In this document: positions 33,638 to 42,100 of the stretch, one piece after another
Numbering within the stretch: the stretch's first letter is position 1
Layout: each line of letters opens with the position of its first letter
Source: Pedobacter sp. Leaf216
GTDB lineage: Bacteria > Bacteroidota > Bacteroidia > Sphingobacteriales > Sphingobacteriaceae
Length of the DNA stretch: 49,114 nucleotides
Assembly (NCBI RefSeq): GCF_001421515.1
Contig: NZ_LMKM01000019.1
Span: 1 to 49,114, forward strand
Direction: 5' to 3'
Position numbers and translations under genes: made by a program
The notes under the pieces: model-generated
The model's input: only the letters and a program-made list of their open reading frames with translations
Databases searched by the model: none
What the model was told of the DNA's origin: nothing

Positions 33638-33693
33638 TTTAGGGTTTAGGGTTTAGGGTTTAGGGTTTAGGGTTTAGGGTTTAGGGTTTAGGG
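33638..33693. repeat. (TTTAGGG)8 microsatellite
   Basis: Eight perfect head-to-tail copies of TTTAGGG (56 bp) start 6 bp after the asnS stop and end 20 bp before its terminator. The unit equals the plant-type telomere repeat, but the position inside an operonic 3' end shows it is a bacterial simple repeat. Shorter, degenerate relatives follow the stops of glnN and lpdA. Confidence 0.97.
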
Positions 33694-33713
33694 TAAACAA
33701 ATAGCCCTATATC

Positions 33714-33752
33714 AAAGAAGTCAAGTTTTAAAAACTTGACTTCTTTTTTTTT
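33714..33752 (+). terminator. Terminator after asnS
   Basis: A 15- to 16-bp near-perfect stem (AAAGAAGTCAAGTTTT with AAAACTTGACTTCTTT, 33714-33745) is followed by T-rich sequence. A-tracts on the other side make it potentially bidirectional. Confidence 0.88.
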
Positions 33753-33790
33753 ATGCAAATATTTCTGAAGGAATCCTTTATTGTTGCAAA

Positions 33791-33973
33791 AAACACCAAA
33801 CATCCCTACGGAACGAAAAAAAAACATTCCATTTTTTTTTCTACCCACGAAACGTCCCGATGGGACGGCAAAGGAAAATTTTAAAATCACCAATCGTCCC
33901 ATCGGGACGCCTCATGGGTAGAACCGCCAATTGCAAAATTAGCGGTTTCGTTCCGTAGGAACGTTTGGTGTTT
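33791..33973. repeat. Nested 183-bp inverted-repeat element
   Basis: Outer arms 33791-33818 and 33946-33973 match in 26 of 28 positions; inner arms 33839-33866 and 33896-33923 match in 25 of 28. The arms themselves contain small palindromes (CGTCCCGATGGGACG, CGTTCCGTAGGAACG). The whole can fold into one long cruciform or RNA hairpin. It has the look of a non-autonomous mobile element or composite REP, without a coding region. The rest of the spacer to 34191 holds further hairpin text (ACTTACGAAGT/ACTTCGGAAGT near 34145-34185) and no gene. Confidence 0.85.
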
Positions 33974-34191
33974 AAACCCATTAATAGTTTTCCTATCTCT
34001 GCCAACTAAACCTGATTGGAATGAAAAGCACGCAATCACGATTTTTCATCGTGAGCGGACTTGTAATGAAAGCAGGACTGAACAACCCCAAGCACCACTA
34101 ACCCCGCTTTCCAAAAAACTATTGATTTAGCCATGCGCTAAACTTACGAAGTTCTGCCTACGCTTAAGCCTTTCAAACTTCGGAAGTCCCC

Positions 34192-35853
34192 TTAACGCCC
34201 ATCATCATGCATGGTATCGCTATATGGATTGGCATGTGCATAATCAACTGCCGAAACTTTATAATCTGTTGGCGCAAAGCTGGCCGAAGTACTCAAAGCC
34301 ATGCCCAATTCGTATCGGGTAGGATAAGGCGTTTGCAACAAACTCCCTGCAGGAATGTATGGAAAACTCTCTAAATAACTTTGCATAACACTCGGACTCA
34401 CCCTCCTATTGATATAAGCCCTGCTTAGCTGATGCGTTTCTCTTAAACCCGCAGCACCCAACAACTCCACAGCACTGGCTACGGTAAGGTTATGGAAATT
34501 TTTAACACGAACGGTTTTATCTTCAACCACAAGCCCTTTCATTAAACTCTGATCTTGTGTGGCCACACCTGTTGGGCAAGTATTGCTATTACATTCCAAA
34601 GCCTGGATACAGCCCAGGGCAAACATCATTCCACGGGCGGCATTACACATATCGGCACCCAATGCTATATTTTTAACCAGATCAAAACCTGTTGCTACTT
34701 TTCCTGATGCGATAATTTTAATGTGTTTCTTTAAATCGAAACCGTTTAAAACATCATATACAAAAGCCACACCTTCGCGCAGCGGCATACCAACTGAATT
34801 GGAAAACTCCTGTGGTGCTGCACCTGTACCACCCTCACCACCATCAACGGTAATAAAATCAGGATAAATTCCGGTTTCTACCATGGCTTTACAGATGGCA
34901 TAAAACTCGCTCTTTCTCCCGATACACAATTTAAATCCTACGGGCTTGCCACCCGATAAATCCCTTAGCTTTTTAACAAATTCGATTAAACCGATAGGGG
35001 TGTTAAAGGCAGAGTGTGCAGGTGGCGACAATACATCTTTACCTTCGGGTACCAAACGGATTCTGGCCACTTCTGGCGTTACCTTTTTAGCTGGCAACAT
35101 TCCCCCATGACCTGGTTTTGCACCTTGTGAAAGTTTAATTTCGATCATTTTCACCTGATCAGTTTGAGCCCTTTCTGCATAAGCATCATAATTGAAAGTA
35201 CCATCCGCATTACGGCAACCGAAATAACCGGTACCAATTTGCCAGATTAAATCGCCACCCGGCTGACGGTGATAATCGCTGATTCCACCTTCACCCGTAT
35301 TGTGAGCAAAATTGCCCAATTTAGCCCCACCATTTAAAGCTAAAATGGCATTCTGACTTAATGAACCAAAACTCATTGCCGAAATATTATAAATACTGGC
35401 AGAATAAGGTTTTTTACAATCAGGACCACCTACTGTAACACGAGGATCAAGATTTAATTCGTGGTGCGAAATGGCTGCAATACTATGACTTAACCATTCA
35501 TACCCATTATCGTAAACATTTAACTGCGTTCCGAAAGGGATGGTATCATTGTCTTTTTTAGCACGTTGATAAATAAGCGAACGGTTTAACCTGTTATAAG
35601 GCGTTCCGTTGGTATCACTTTCTACAAAATATTGGTAAACTTTGGGCCTTAATTCTTCCATAAAGTACCTTAACCTACCAAAAACAGGATAATTTCTTAC
35701 TATACTGTGTTTGGGTTGATATAAATCGTAAACCCCAAGGATTACAAAAGGACCTGTAAAAATGAATGTCCACCATAAAAAAGGGTGATATAAGCCTAAC
35801 ATAATGGTTAGGGCAATTAGAAATGCAGCAATTGCTACGAAAGCTTTTCTCAT
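34192..35853 (-). CDS. FMN-binding glutamate synthase-like protein, membrane-anchored
   Basis: 553 residues. Two hydrophobic helices at the N-terminus (about 5-21 and 25-42, FVAIAAFLIALTIMLG and WWTFIFTGPFVILGV) anchor a GltB-type central FMN/TIM-barrel domain. It shows SAMSFGSLSQNAILALNGGA, NTGEGGISDYH, EIKLSQGAKPGHGG, FITVDGGEGGTGAAP and the [3Fe-4S] motif Cys415-x5-Cys421-x4-Cys426. It lacks the glutaminase domain and the GXGXG C-terminal domain of full glutamate synthase, as in the YerD-like family, whose substrate is not settled. It begins 10 bp after the yoeB stop, so it may be cotranscribed with the toxin-antitoxin module. Confidence 0.92.
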   Translation of the reverse strand: MRKAFVAIAAFLIALTIMLGLYHPFLWWTFIFTGPFVILGVYDLYQPKHSIVRNYPVFGRLRYFMEELRPKVYQYFVESDTNGTPYNRLNRSLIYQRAKKDNDTIPFGTQLNVYDNGYEWLSHSIAAISHHELNLDPRVTVGGPDCKKPYSASIYNISAMSFGSLSQNAILALNGGAKLGNFAHNTGEGGISDYHRQPGGDLIWQIGTGYFGCRNADGTFNYDAYAERAQTDQVKMIEIKLSQGAKPGHGGMLPAKKVTPEVARIRLVPEGKDVLSPPAHSAFNTPIGLIEFVKKLRDLSGGKPVGFKLCIGRKSEFYAICKAMVETGIYPDFITVDGGEGGTGAAPQEFSNSVGMPLREGVAFVYDVLNGFDLKKHIKIIASGKVATGFDLVKNIALGADMCNAARGMMFALGCIQALECNSNTCPTGVATQDQSLMKGLVVEDKTVRVKNFHNLTVASAVELLGAAGLRETHQLSRAYINRRVSPSVMQSYLESFPYIPAGSLLQTPYPTRYELGMALSTSASFAPTDYKVSAVDYAHANPYSDTMHDDGR

Positions 35854-35863
35854 GTTGTTATTG

Positions 35864-36118
35864 TTAAGTATGATACCTGCACTGTAAGAGGATAATTTTG
35901 TTATCTTCTACTTTGTAAACAAGTCTATGTTCTAAATTAATCCTCCTCGACCACCATCCAGAATATGTATGTTTTAGTGGTTCGGGTTTTCCGGTACCTT
36001 CAAAAGGTGTGTGTTCGATTTCTTTTACCAGTGCATTTATTTTCTTGAGGATCGATTTATTCACCGATTTCCAGTGGAGATAATCCTCCCAAGCACCATT
36101 AAGAAACAATTTAATCAT
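35864..36118 (-). CDS. yoeB: YoeB-type mRNA interferase toxin
   Basis: 84 residues, the same length as E. coli YoeB and closely alike (WEDYLHWKSVNKSILKKINAL, TPFEGTGKPEPLKH, GWWSRRINLEHRLVYKV, CRYHT). The toxin binds the ribosome A site and cuts mRNA. The general acid/base residues Glu46, Arg65 and His83 are in place, but the C-terminal residue is Thr84 where E. coli has Tyr84, which contributes to catalysis. Activity may thus be reduced. The start overlaps the antitoxin stop by 8 bp, giving the classic coupled order antitoxin-toxin. Confidence 0.93.
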   Translation of the reverse strand: MIKLFLNGAWEDYLHWKSVNKSILKKINALVKEIEHTPFEGTGKPEPLKHTYSGWWSRRINLEHRLVYKVEDNKIILLQCRYHT

Positions 36119-36368
36119 TATCGATCAAGTCTTGCTTTTTGGCTAAACCATTCTCATAATCTTTTAGTCCCTGCTCAAGCCTAATTGCATTCTTTGGGCT
36201 TTTTAGCAAATAAAAAGTTTCCTGCATACTATCATAATCTGCTTTAGATAGCACAACAACATCTTCTCCTTTTGCCCGGGTAACAAATAAGGGAGTGTGG
36301 TTCGTAAAAACCTTATCTAAATAAGACTTTAAGCTCTGCCTGAATGAGGTATAATTTGTGATTTCCAT
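36111..36368 (-). CDS. yefM: YefM/Phd-family antitoxin
   Basis: 85 residues of the Phd/YefM fold: a DNA-binding N-terminal domain (MEITNYTSFRQSLKSYLDKVF, TPLFVTRAKGEDVVVLSKADYDS) and a C-terminal, less ordered tail that wraps the toxin (FYLLKSPKNAIRLEQGL, with typical YLL..P.N..RL). It represses its own operon together with YoeB and neutralises the toxin. Upstream are a Bacteroidota promoter and two TGTACA palindromes that match the operator plan known for E. coli yefM-yoeB. It overlaps yoeB by 8 bp. Confidence 0.93.
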   Translation of the reverse strand: MEITNYTSFRQSLKSYLDKVFTNHTPLFVTRAKGEDVVVLSKADYDSMQETFYLLKSPKNAIRLEQGLKDYENGLAKKQDLIDND

Positions 36369-36386
36369 TTACTTGTTAATAATCTT

Positions 36387-36428
36387 CAAAATTAAAGATA
36401 ATAAAAAAGCTGTACAATTATTTGTACA
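36387..36428 (-). promoter_or_regulatory. yefM-yoeB promoter and paired TGTACA operator
   Basis: Two TGTACA palindromes (36411-36416 and 36423-36428) have centres exactly 12 bp apart, the spacing reported for the long/short palindromes of E. coli yefM-yoeB. On the minus strand a -33 TTG (36417-36415) lies 20 bp from the -7 box TAATTTTG (36394-36387), so the nearer operator half overlaps the -33 element. Repressor binding would block the promoter. The yciO-like gene starts 66 bp away in the other direction and could be affected. Confidence 0.75.
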
Positions 36429-36493
36429 CATTTAGAATGTTTATGATTAATGTTATTCAAACAACAAACGCATTAATTTGTTATTTTTACGCT

Positions 36494-37114
36494 ATGCTTA
36501 TTAAGATTTATCCAGAAAACCCCAACGAAAGAGCCATTGAACAAGTTGTTGAAGTGCTAAAAAAGGGTGGTTTAATCATTTACCCTACGGATACCATTTA
36601 TGGTTTGGGCTGCGACATTACGAACCCTAAAGCAATCGAAAAAATCTGCCGTATAAGAGGCATCAAGCCAGAAAAAGCAAACTTCTCTTTTATATGCCAT
36701 GATTTAAAGCACATTTCCGATTACATTAAACCTATTGATAATACCACATTTAGGGTATTAAAAAAAGCCTTACCAGGGCCGTTTACCTTTATTTTTAATG
36801 CGAACAACAATGTACCCAAATTATTAAGTTCGAACAAAAAAACAGTGGGTATCCGTGTGCCCGACAATAACATTGCACGTTGTATTGTAAAAGAATTAGG
36901 CAACCCTATACTCTCTACCTCAATAAAAGATGATGATGATGTGATCGAATATTCTACCGATCCTGAATTGATACATGAAAAATATGAAGATTTGGTAGAC
37001 TTAGTCATTGATGGGGGTTATGGTGATAATGAGGCTTCTACAGTTATCGATTGTACTACCGGAGAATTCGACATCATCCGTGAAGGAAAAGGAAATATAG
37101 AAGAATATTTGTAG
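36494..37114 (+). CDS. yciO: YciO-type Sua5/YrdC/TsaC-domain protein
   Basis: 206 residues, the same length as E. coli YciO and matching it throughout: KIYPENPNERAIEQVVEVL, KGGLIIYPTDTIYGLGCD, ICRIRGIKPEKANFSFICHDL, LPGPFTFIF, VGIRVPDNNIA, LSTSI and STVIDCT. The YrdC fold binds ATP and double-stranded RNA; TsaC members make threonylcarbamoyl-AMP for tRNA t6A37, whereas YciO proteins are a distinct branch with weaker or different activity. The in-frame ATG at 36422 adds 24 residues absent from homologues and overlaps the yefM operator, so 36494 is preferred. A near -7 box (TATTTTTA) ends 4 bp before this ATG. Confidence 0.88.
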   Translation: MLIKIYPENPNERAIEQVVEVLKKGGLIIYPTDTIYGLGCDITNPKAIEKICRIRGIKPEKANFSFICHDLKHISDYIKPIDNTTFRVLKKALPGPFTFIFNANNNVPKLLSSNKKTVGIRVPDNNIARCIVKELGNPILSTSIKDDDDVIEYSTDPELIHEKYEDLVDLVIDGGYGDNEASTVIDCTTGEFDIIREGKGNIEEYL

Positions 37115-37229
37115 TTGTCGTTTAGGGTGATTATAGCTTCGCAATCGCGCTATCATTTTATCTGTTAATGCTTGAAACAGGCCAAATTAAAAGATTTAGT
37201 TTAAATTTAAGCGACCACATTAAAATTAG

Positions 37230-38700
37230 CTACGCTAAACACTACGCGGTTCCTGCATGCACGAGTATGACGGCCGGGTTAAAAATCCCTACTAAAAAGA
37301 TTGATTCGGCTCTCTCTTCCCCAGCAATAACGAATTTATGGTGATAGCAAATCCAAAGATCTCTCCACTACGGTCGAGATGACGATTTTATGCGTTCCCT
37401 CATAGTTTAAAAAGAATTAATTTACGGATGCTAGAATCTGCGCTTCGCCATTTACGCCCTGCTATCTGGCATAGCAGATTTTCGCAGGAAAAACCATGGA
37501 AATCTTTGCACTTCCATTCCCTTCACACAAACCAAGGCAGGATCAAGCAGGTGCGTATGGAAAAGTGGGGGGAGAGCCTAGATACTGCCGCAATTAAGAT
37601 TTCCATAGGTTTTTACAAGAAAGGATGCAAGCCTTGATTTTTGGTTACCTTTTTATCAAGAAAAAGGTAAGAGCCTCCTCGGTGGCGGTGAACCGAGGCA
37701 AGCCCGAGCGGAGCGAAAGCATTACGATTCCCGCATGCGCGAGAATGACGACAGTATTAGAAACATTACCAGAAAGATTGCTTCAGCTCGCTCTCCCCCA
37801 GCTTCGCAATGACGGATTTAACGCATTCCGTGCACCATGCTATTTGTATCTCGCTATTTGAATTATGCTATCTCCTCCCTGCTCTCCGGCATAGGAAATG
37901 ATGGAAGGATAAAACGTTAAAGCTTTATCGTTACCTTTTCCTCTATAACTGAATTGAGGCAGCACACACTTTCCGCCCCCTTGGAAGGATAAAACGTTAA
38001 AGCTTTATCGTTACCTTTTCCTCTATAACTGAATTGAGGCAGCACACACTTTCCGCCCCCTTCGGCGGAACTTGTGCTGACGACAAAAAAGCTTTAACGA
38101 ATTTATCCGACATCAGTTCCAAGCCTTGGGCTTTTGTTACTTTTGGGCCAAGCCAAAAGTAAGAGCCCTTCGGTGGCTGACCTGTACCGATTTCATATCG
38201 GTAACCGAGGCAAGCCCGAGCGGAGCGAAAACATAGCGACAGCATTACGATCCCCGCATGCGCGAGAATGACGACCGTGTTAGAAACATTACCAGAAAGA
38301 TTGCTTCAGCTCGCTCTCCCCCAGCTTCGCAATGACGAATTTAACGCATTCCGTGCATCATGCTATTTGTATCTCGCTATTTGAATTATGCTATTTCCTC
38401 CCTGCTCTCCGGCATAGGAAATGATGGAAGGAGAAAACGTTGAAGCTTTATCGTTACCTTTTTCCTCTATCGCTGCATTGAGGCAGCACAAACTTTCCGC
38501 CCCCTTCGGCGGAACTTGTGCTGACGACAAAAAAGCTTTAACGAATTTATCCAACATCAGTTCCAAGCCTTGGACTTTTGTTACTTTTGGGCCAAGCCAA
38601 AAGTAAGAGCCCTTCGGTGGCTAACCGAGGCAAGCCCGAGCTAAGCGAAAACATTACGATTCCCGCATTCTCGAAAATGACGACCGTGTGTTAAAAATTA
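37230..38700. repeat. Mosaic hairpin-repeat region 1 (two full units plus divergent copies)
   Basis: The 2.1-kb gap 37115-39197 is mostly a mosaic of modules also found at 46.0-47.5 and 48.7-49.1 kb. The modules are CCCGCATGCGCGAGAATGACG; ATTGCTTCAGCTCGCTCTCC; GGCATAGGAAATGATGGAAGG; AACGTTAAAGCTTTATCG; CCGCCCCCTTCGGCGG; AAAAGCTTTAACGAATTTATC; a TTACTTTTGG or TTACCTTTTT hairpin; and AACCGAGGCAAGCCCGAGCG. Cores with the last AAGCTTTAACG module end near 38125 and 38570. The first block (37430-37640) has a different core with AAATCTT/AAGATTT arms. Reading frames here are repeat text, not genes. Confidence 0.9.
37902..38061. repeat. Perfect 80-bp tandem duplication
   Basis: 37902-37981 and 37982-38061 are identical over 80 bp (TGGAAGGATAAAACG to TTCCGCCCCCT). 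It splits the CCGCCCCCTTCGGCGG hairpin of the first copy, so that copy lacks its right arm. The perfect identity shows a recent slippage or recombination event. Confidence 0.95.
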
Positions 38701-39197
38701 AAAATATTGCTTCAACTCACTCTCACCACTTCACAACAACGAATTTTATCAACATCCAATCTAAATACCAAAGAAATACATACTTTTATAACATTAAAAG
38801 TTTATTGCCCAAGCTTTTAACCGAACAACAAGTAAAATTAATACAACTATAATATTAAATTAATACCCAGCACTTATTTTCGTAACCTAATCATCTAATA
38901 TGGCGCTACAATTACTCCAATAAAACTGCATTTCAGTTAAAAAAAGCATTTGTAGGGCAAATTTGTTCCTTCAGGCAGTTTGGTATACTGTATATATTAT
39001 TTTTGAGTGCATTACTTTTACCGAATAATCAAAATTCTCCAATCAATATCCTTATTATCCACTTATGGTAAAACGTTACTCCTAGTTATTTACATCCTTT
39101 CGGCATCGTTCCCAACAACCTTAAGCAATTACCCTACACCCGCTTAAACAACTTATTATAAAAATCATTCATCATTTCATATCCCTAAAAAACTTAT
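38701..39197. other. AT-rich spacer before the T9SS substrate gene
   Basis: No gene is seen. TATTTTTG at 38998-39005 fits the -7 consensus with TTTG at 38979-38982, but the 15-bp spacing is short and the leader would be about 190 nt, so it is only a weak promoter candidate for the gene at 39198. Confidence 0.4.
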
Positions 39198-42100
39198 ATG
39201 AAAAAACTTTTACTCTTTTCCCTATTATTTCTCATAACAGGCAGATTACTGGCGCAAGTTACGCTTGGCATTTCTCCATATGTAGAAACCTTCGATGGTA
39301 TCGGAACAGCTTTACCAGCTGGTTTTTCTACCAGAGTTAATGCCACAGCCACAGCACTGGGTACAATTTCTCCATTTACAAATACAGCTACCGCATGGAA
39401 CAATGGTACAGGTGCATTTAAAAATTTTGCATCGGCTACTGCAGGGGCCACAGCAACACCAGTAGCACAAACTGCTGCAACCGACAGGGCTTTAGGCTTA
39501 AGACAAACCGCTGCGCTTGGAGATGGCAGTGGAGCATTTGTTTTTCAATTGGCCAATACCACAGGGAAAACAGGTTTTAAGTTAAGTTTCAACCTACAAT
39601 CTGTTGATGCTACCTCTCCACGTACGGCAACCTGGCGTATTGATTATGGGATAGGTGCTGCACCATCAACCTTTACAGCAGCAACCACTACAGGCACATT
39701 AACAACCGGAAACAATTTATTTACAAATAATGTGGTAAATGTAGATTTCGGAAATGCATTAGATAACAATGCAAATACCATTTGGATCCGCATAGTATCT
39801 TTAAATACCACAACAGGTTCAGGCAACAGGCCATCAACCGCTATTGATAATTTCAACTTAAGCTTTATCTCTGGCGGTGGCTCTGCCACCCCTGCATTGG
39901 CAGCATCACCAACCAGTTTGGCATTTGGCAACCAAAGTATAGCAACAAATTCAACAGCACAGAGTTTTACACTTAGCGGCAGTAATACCACAGCAAGTAC
40001 CAACGTTACCACCACATCACCATTCACAATATCGAAAGATAATAGCACCTTTAGTACAGCTATTGTTTATAGTGTTGCCGAAGTTACAGCAGCGCCAACC
40101 GTTTATGTAAGGTATAGCCCAACAGTTGCGGGCCCATCGGCAAGCAATGTTCAAATTACCAGCACTGGCGCAACTACCATCAATGTTGCCGTAAGTGGTA
40201 CAGGCGTTGCTGGCGATGTAACCCCACCCATTACCGCAGCAACCTACCCAAAAACAACAACCGTTACCACAACTTCAGTAGCATTTGCAAACAACATAAA
40301 CGAGGCAGGCGCCACCTATTATGTGTTATCTCTTACGGGAGGAACAGCCCCAACACCTGCACAAATTAAAGCTGCACAAGATGGCAGTGGCTCTGCAGCC
40401 TTAAAATCAGGCTCATTTACCAACACGGCCAATACCGATGCAAGCACAACAATTTCAGGGTTAAACATCGGCACCGCTTACACCTTATATGTAGTGGCAC
40501 AAGATAATGCCGGCAACCTGCAAAACACTGTGGCCACGGTTGATGCCACCACAGCTAACCCTCCGTTGGTGAGTTCGCCAGTAATCATCAGTCAATATTA
40601 CGAAGGCGCATCGGTAAACAAATGGATCGAATTAACCAACCTCACCAATGCCCCTATCAATACCGCATCACCACAATTAAAATTAGCTTTATACAATATC
40701 TCGGGCGATGCAGGTAACATCAACATAACCGGAGCACCCTCACAAACGGTAAACTTAAATTTCACCATTCCAGCATTGGGGTCGGTACTTTTGGGCAACT
40801 CAGGCAATACCACCGAAGTTCCTTACCTAACACAGGCAAATGCCATACTCATCAGCAATACCGTTATCAACTTTAATGGTAACGATGGAGTAGCACTTTT
40901 AGATGCCAACAACAACATTATCGATGCATTCGGACAAGGGGTGAACGCTAAAGACGTTTCTTATGTAAGAAGCCTCAATGTAACCGCACCAAGTCCAACT
41001 TTTATAGCTGATGATTGGACCAGAACACCACTGGCTACCGTTCAAAACGCCATTGATGATGATGATGCCGACCGTTTGGGCGTACATTTCCCACCAAACC
41101 TACCAACCTGTGCAGCGCCAACCAGCCCTGCAACAGCACTAACATTCAGCTCGGTAACTACCGGAAGCATTACCGCAACCTTCACCAAATCGGCTGATGC
41201 AAACGAATACCTCATCATCAGGAGCAAAAGTGCTACATTAAGCACATTACCAGTTGATGGTACAGCATACGCCATTGGTTCTGCTTTTGGAGGTGGTACA
41301 GTAATCAACAAAATTGTAAGCAATACCTTTACCGATAATGCTTTAAGCAGTTCTACCACCTACAACTATTTTATTGTTCCTTTAAATAACCTTTCATGCA
41401 CGGGCGGCCCCAAATATTTAACCACCAATATTTTAACTGCAGCACAAACCACTAAAACCTTATTGCCCTGTGCAACCCCAACCGCACAACCCACAAACTT
41501 TAGTGTAACCTCATCTAACTACAATTTTATACAGGCAAGTTTTACAGCACCAAATGCGGCCGACGAATATTTGGTGGTAATGAGCACCAGCAACACCCTA
41601 ACCGCAGCACCCGTAAACCAAACCGTTTACAATGTTGGCGATCAGCTTGGTGGTGGTATCGTGGTAAAAAGAGGAACCGGAACATCATTTATCAGAAATG
41701 GATTAACACAGAACACCAATTACTATTTCTTTACCTACGCGCTAAACAGTGCATGTAGCGGTGGCCCGTTATACTTAACTGCACAACCCCTTTTAGGAAA
41801 CTTTAAAACAGGAATCCTCGATGTAAACAAACTGAACTTTTACTACGGCAACTTACACAGCCACAGCAGTTATTCAGACGGTAACAAAGATGATTTAACC
41901 AAAAAACCCGAAGATGATTATGCATTTGCCAAAACAGCAATGAATCTGGATTTCCTGGGCATATCAGAACACAACCATACCCAGGCCGGCATGTCGCTAG
42001 CCAACTGGCAGCCAGGCATCGATGCCGCTAAAAAAGCAACCACTTCCAATTTTGTTGCCTTGCACGGCATGGAGTGGGGCGTAATTAGTGGCGGCGGACA

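Noticed and set aside
33638..33693. Eukaryotic telomere or contamination
   Set aside because: The TTTAGGG tract is embedded between the asnS stop and its terminator in continuous bacterial sequence.
37428..38606. Several 60-80 codon reading frames in repeat region 1 (similar ones at 46.0-47.6 kb)
   Set aside because: They are translations of repeated hairpin modules, appear in several frames and strands, and have no start signals.
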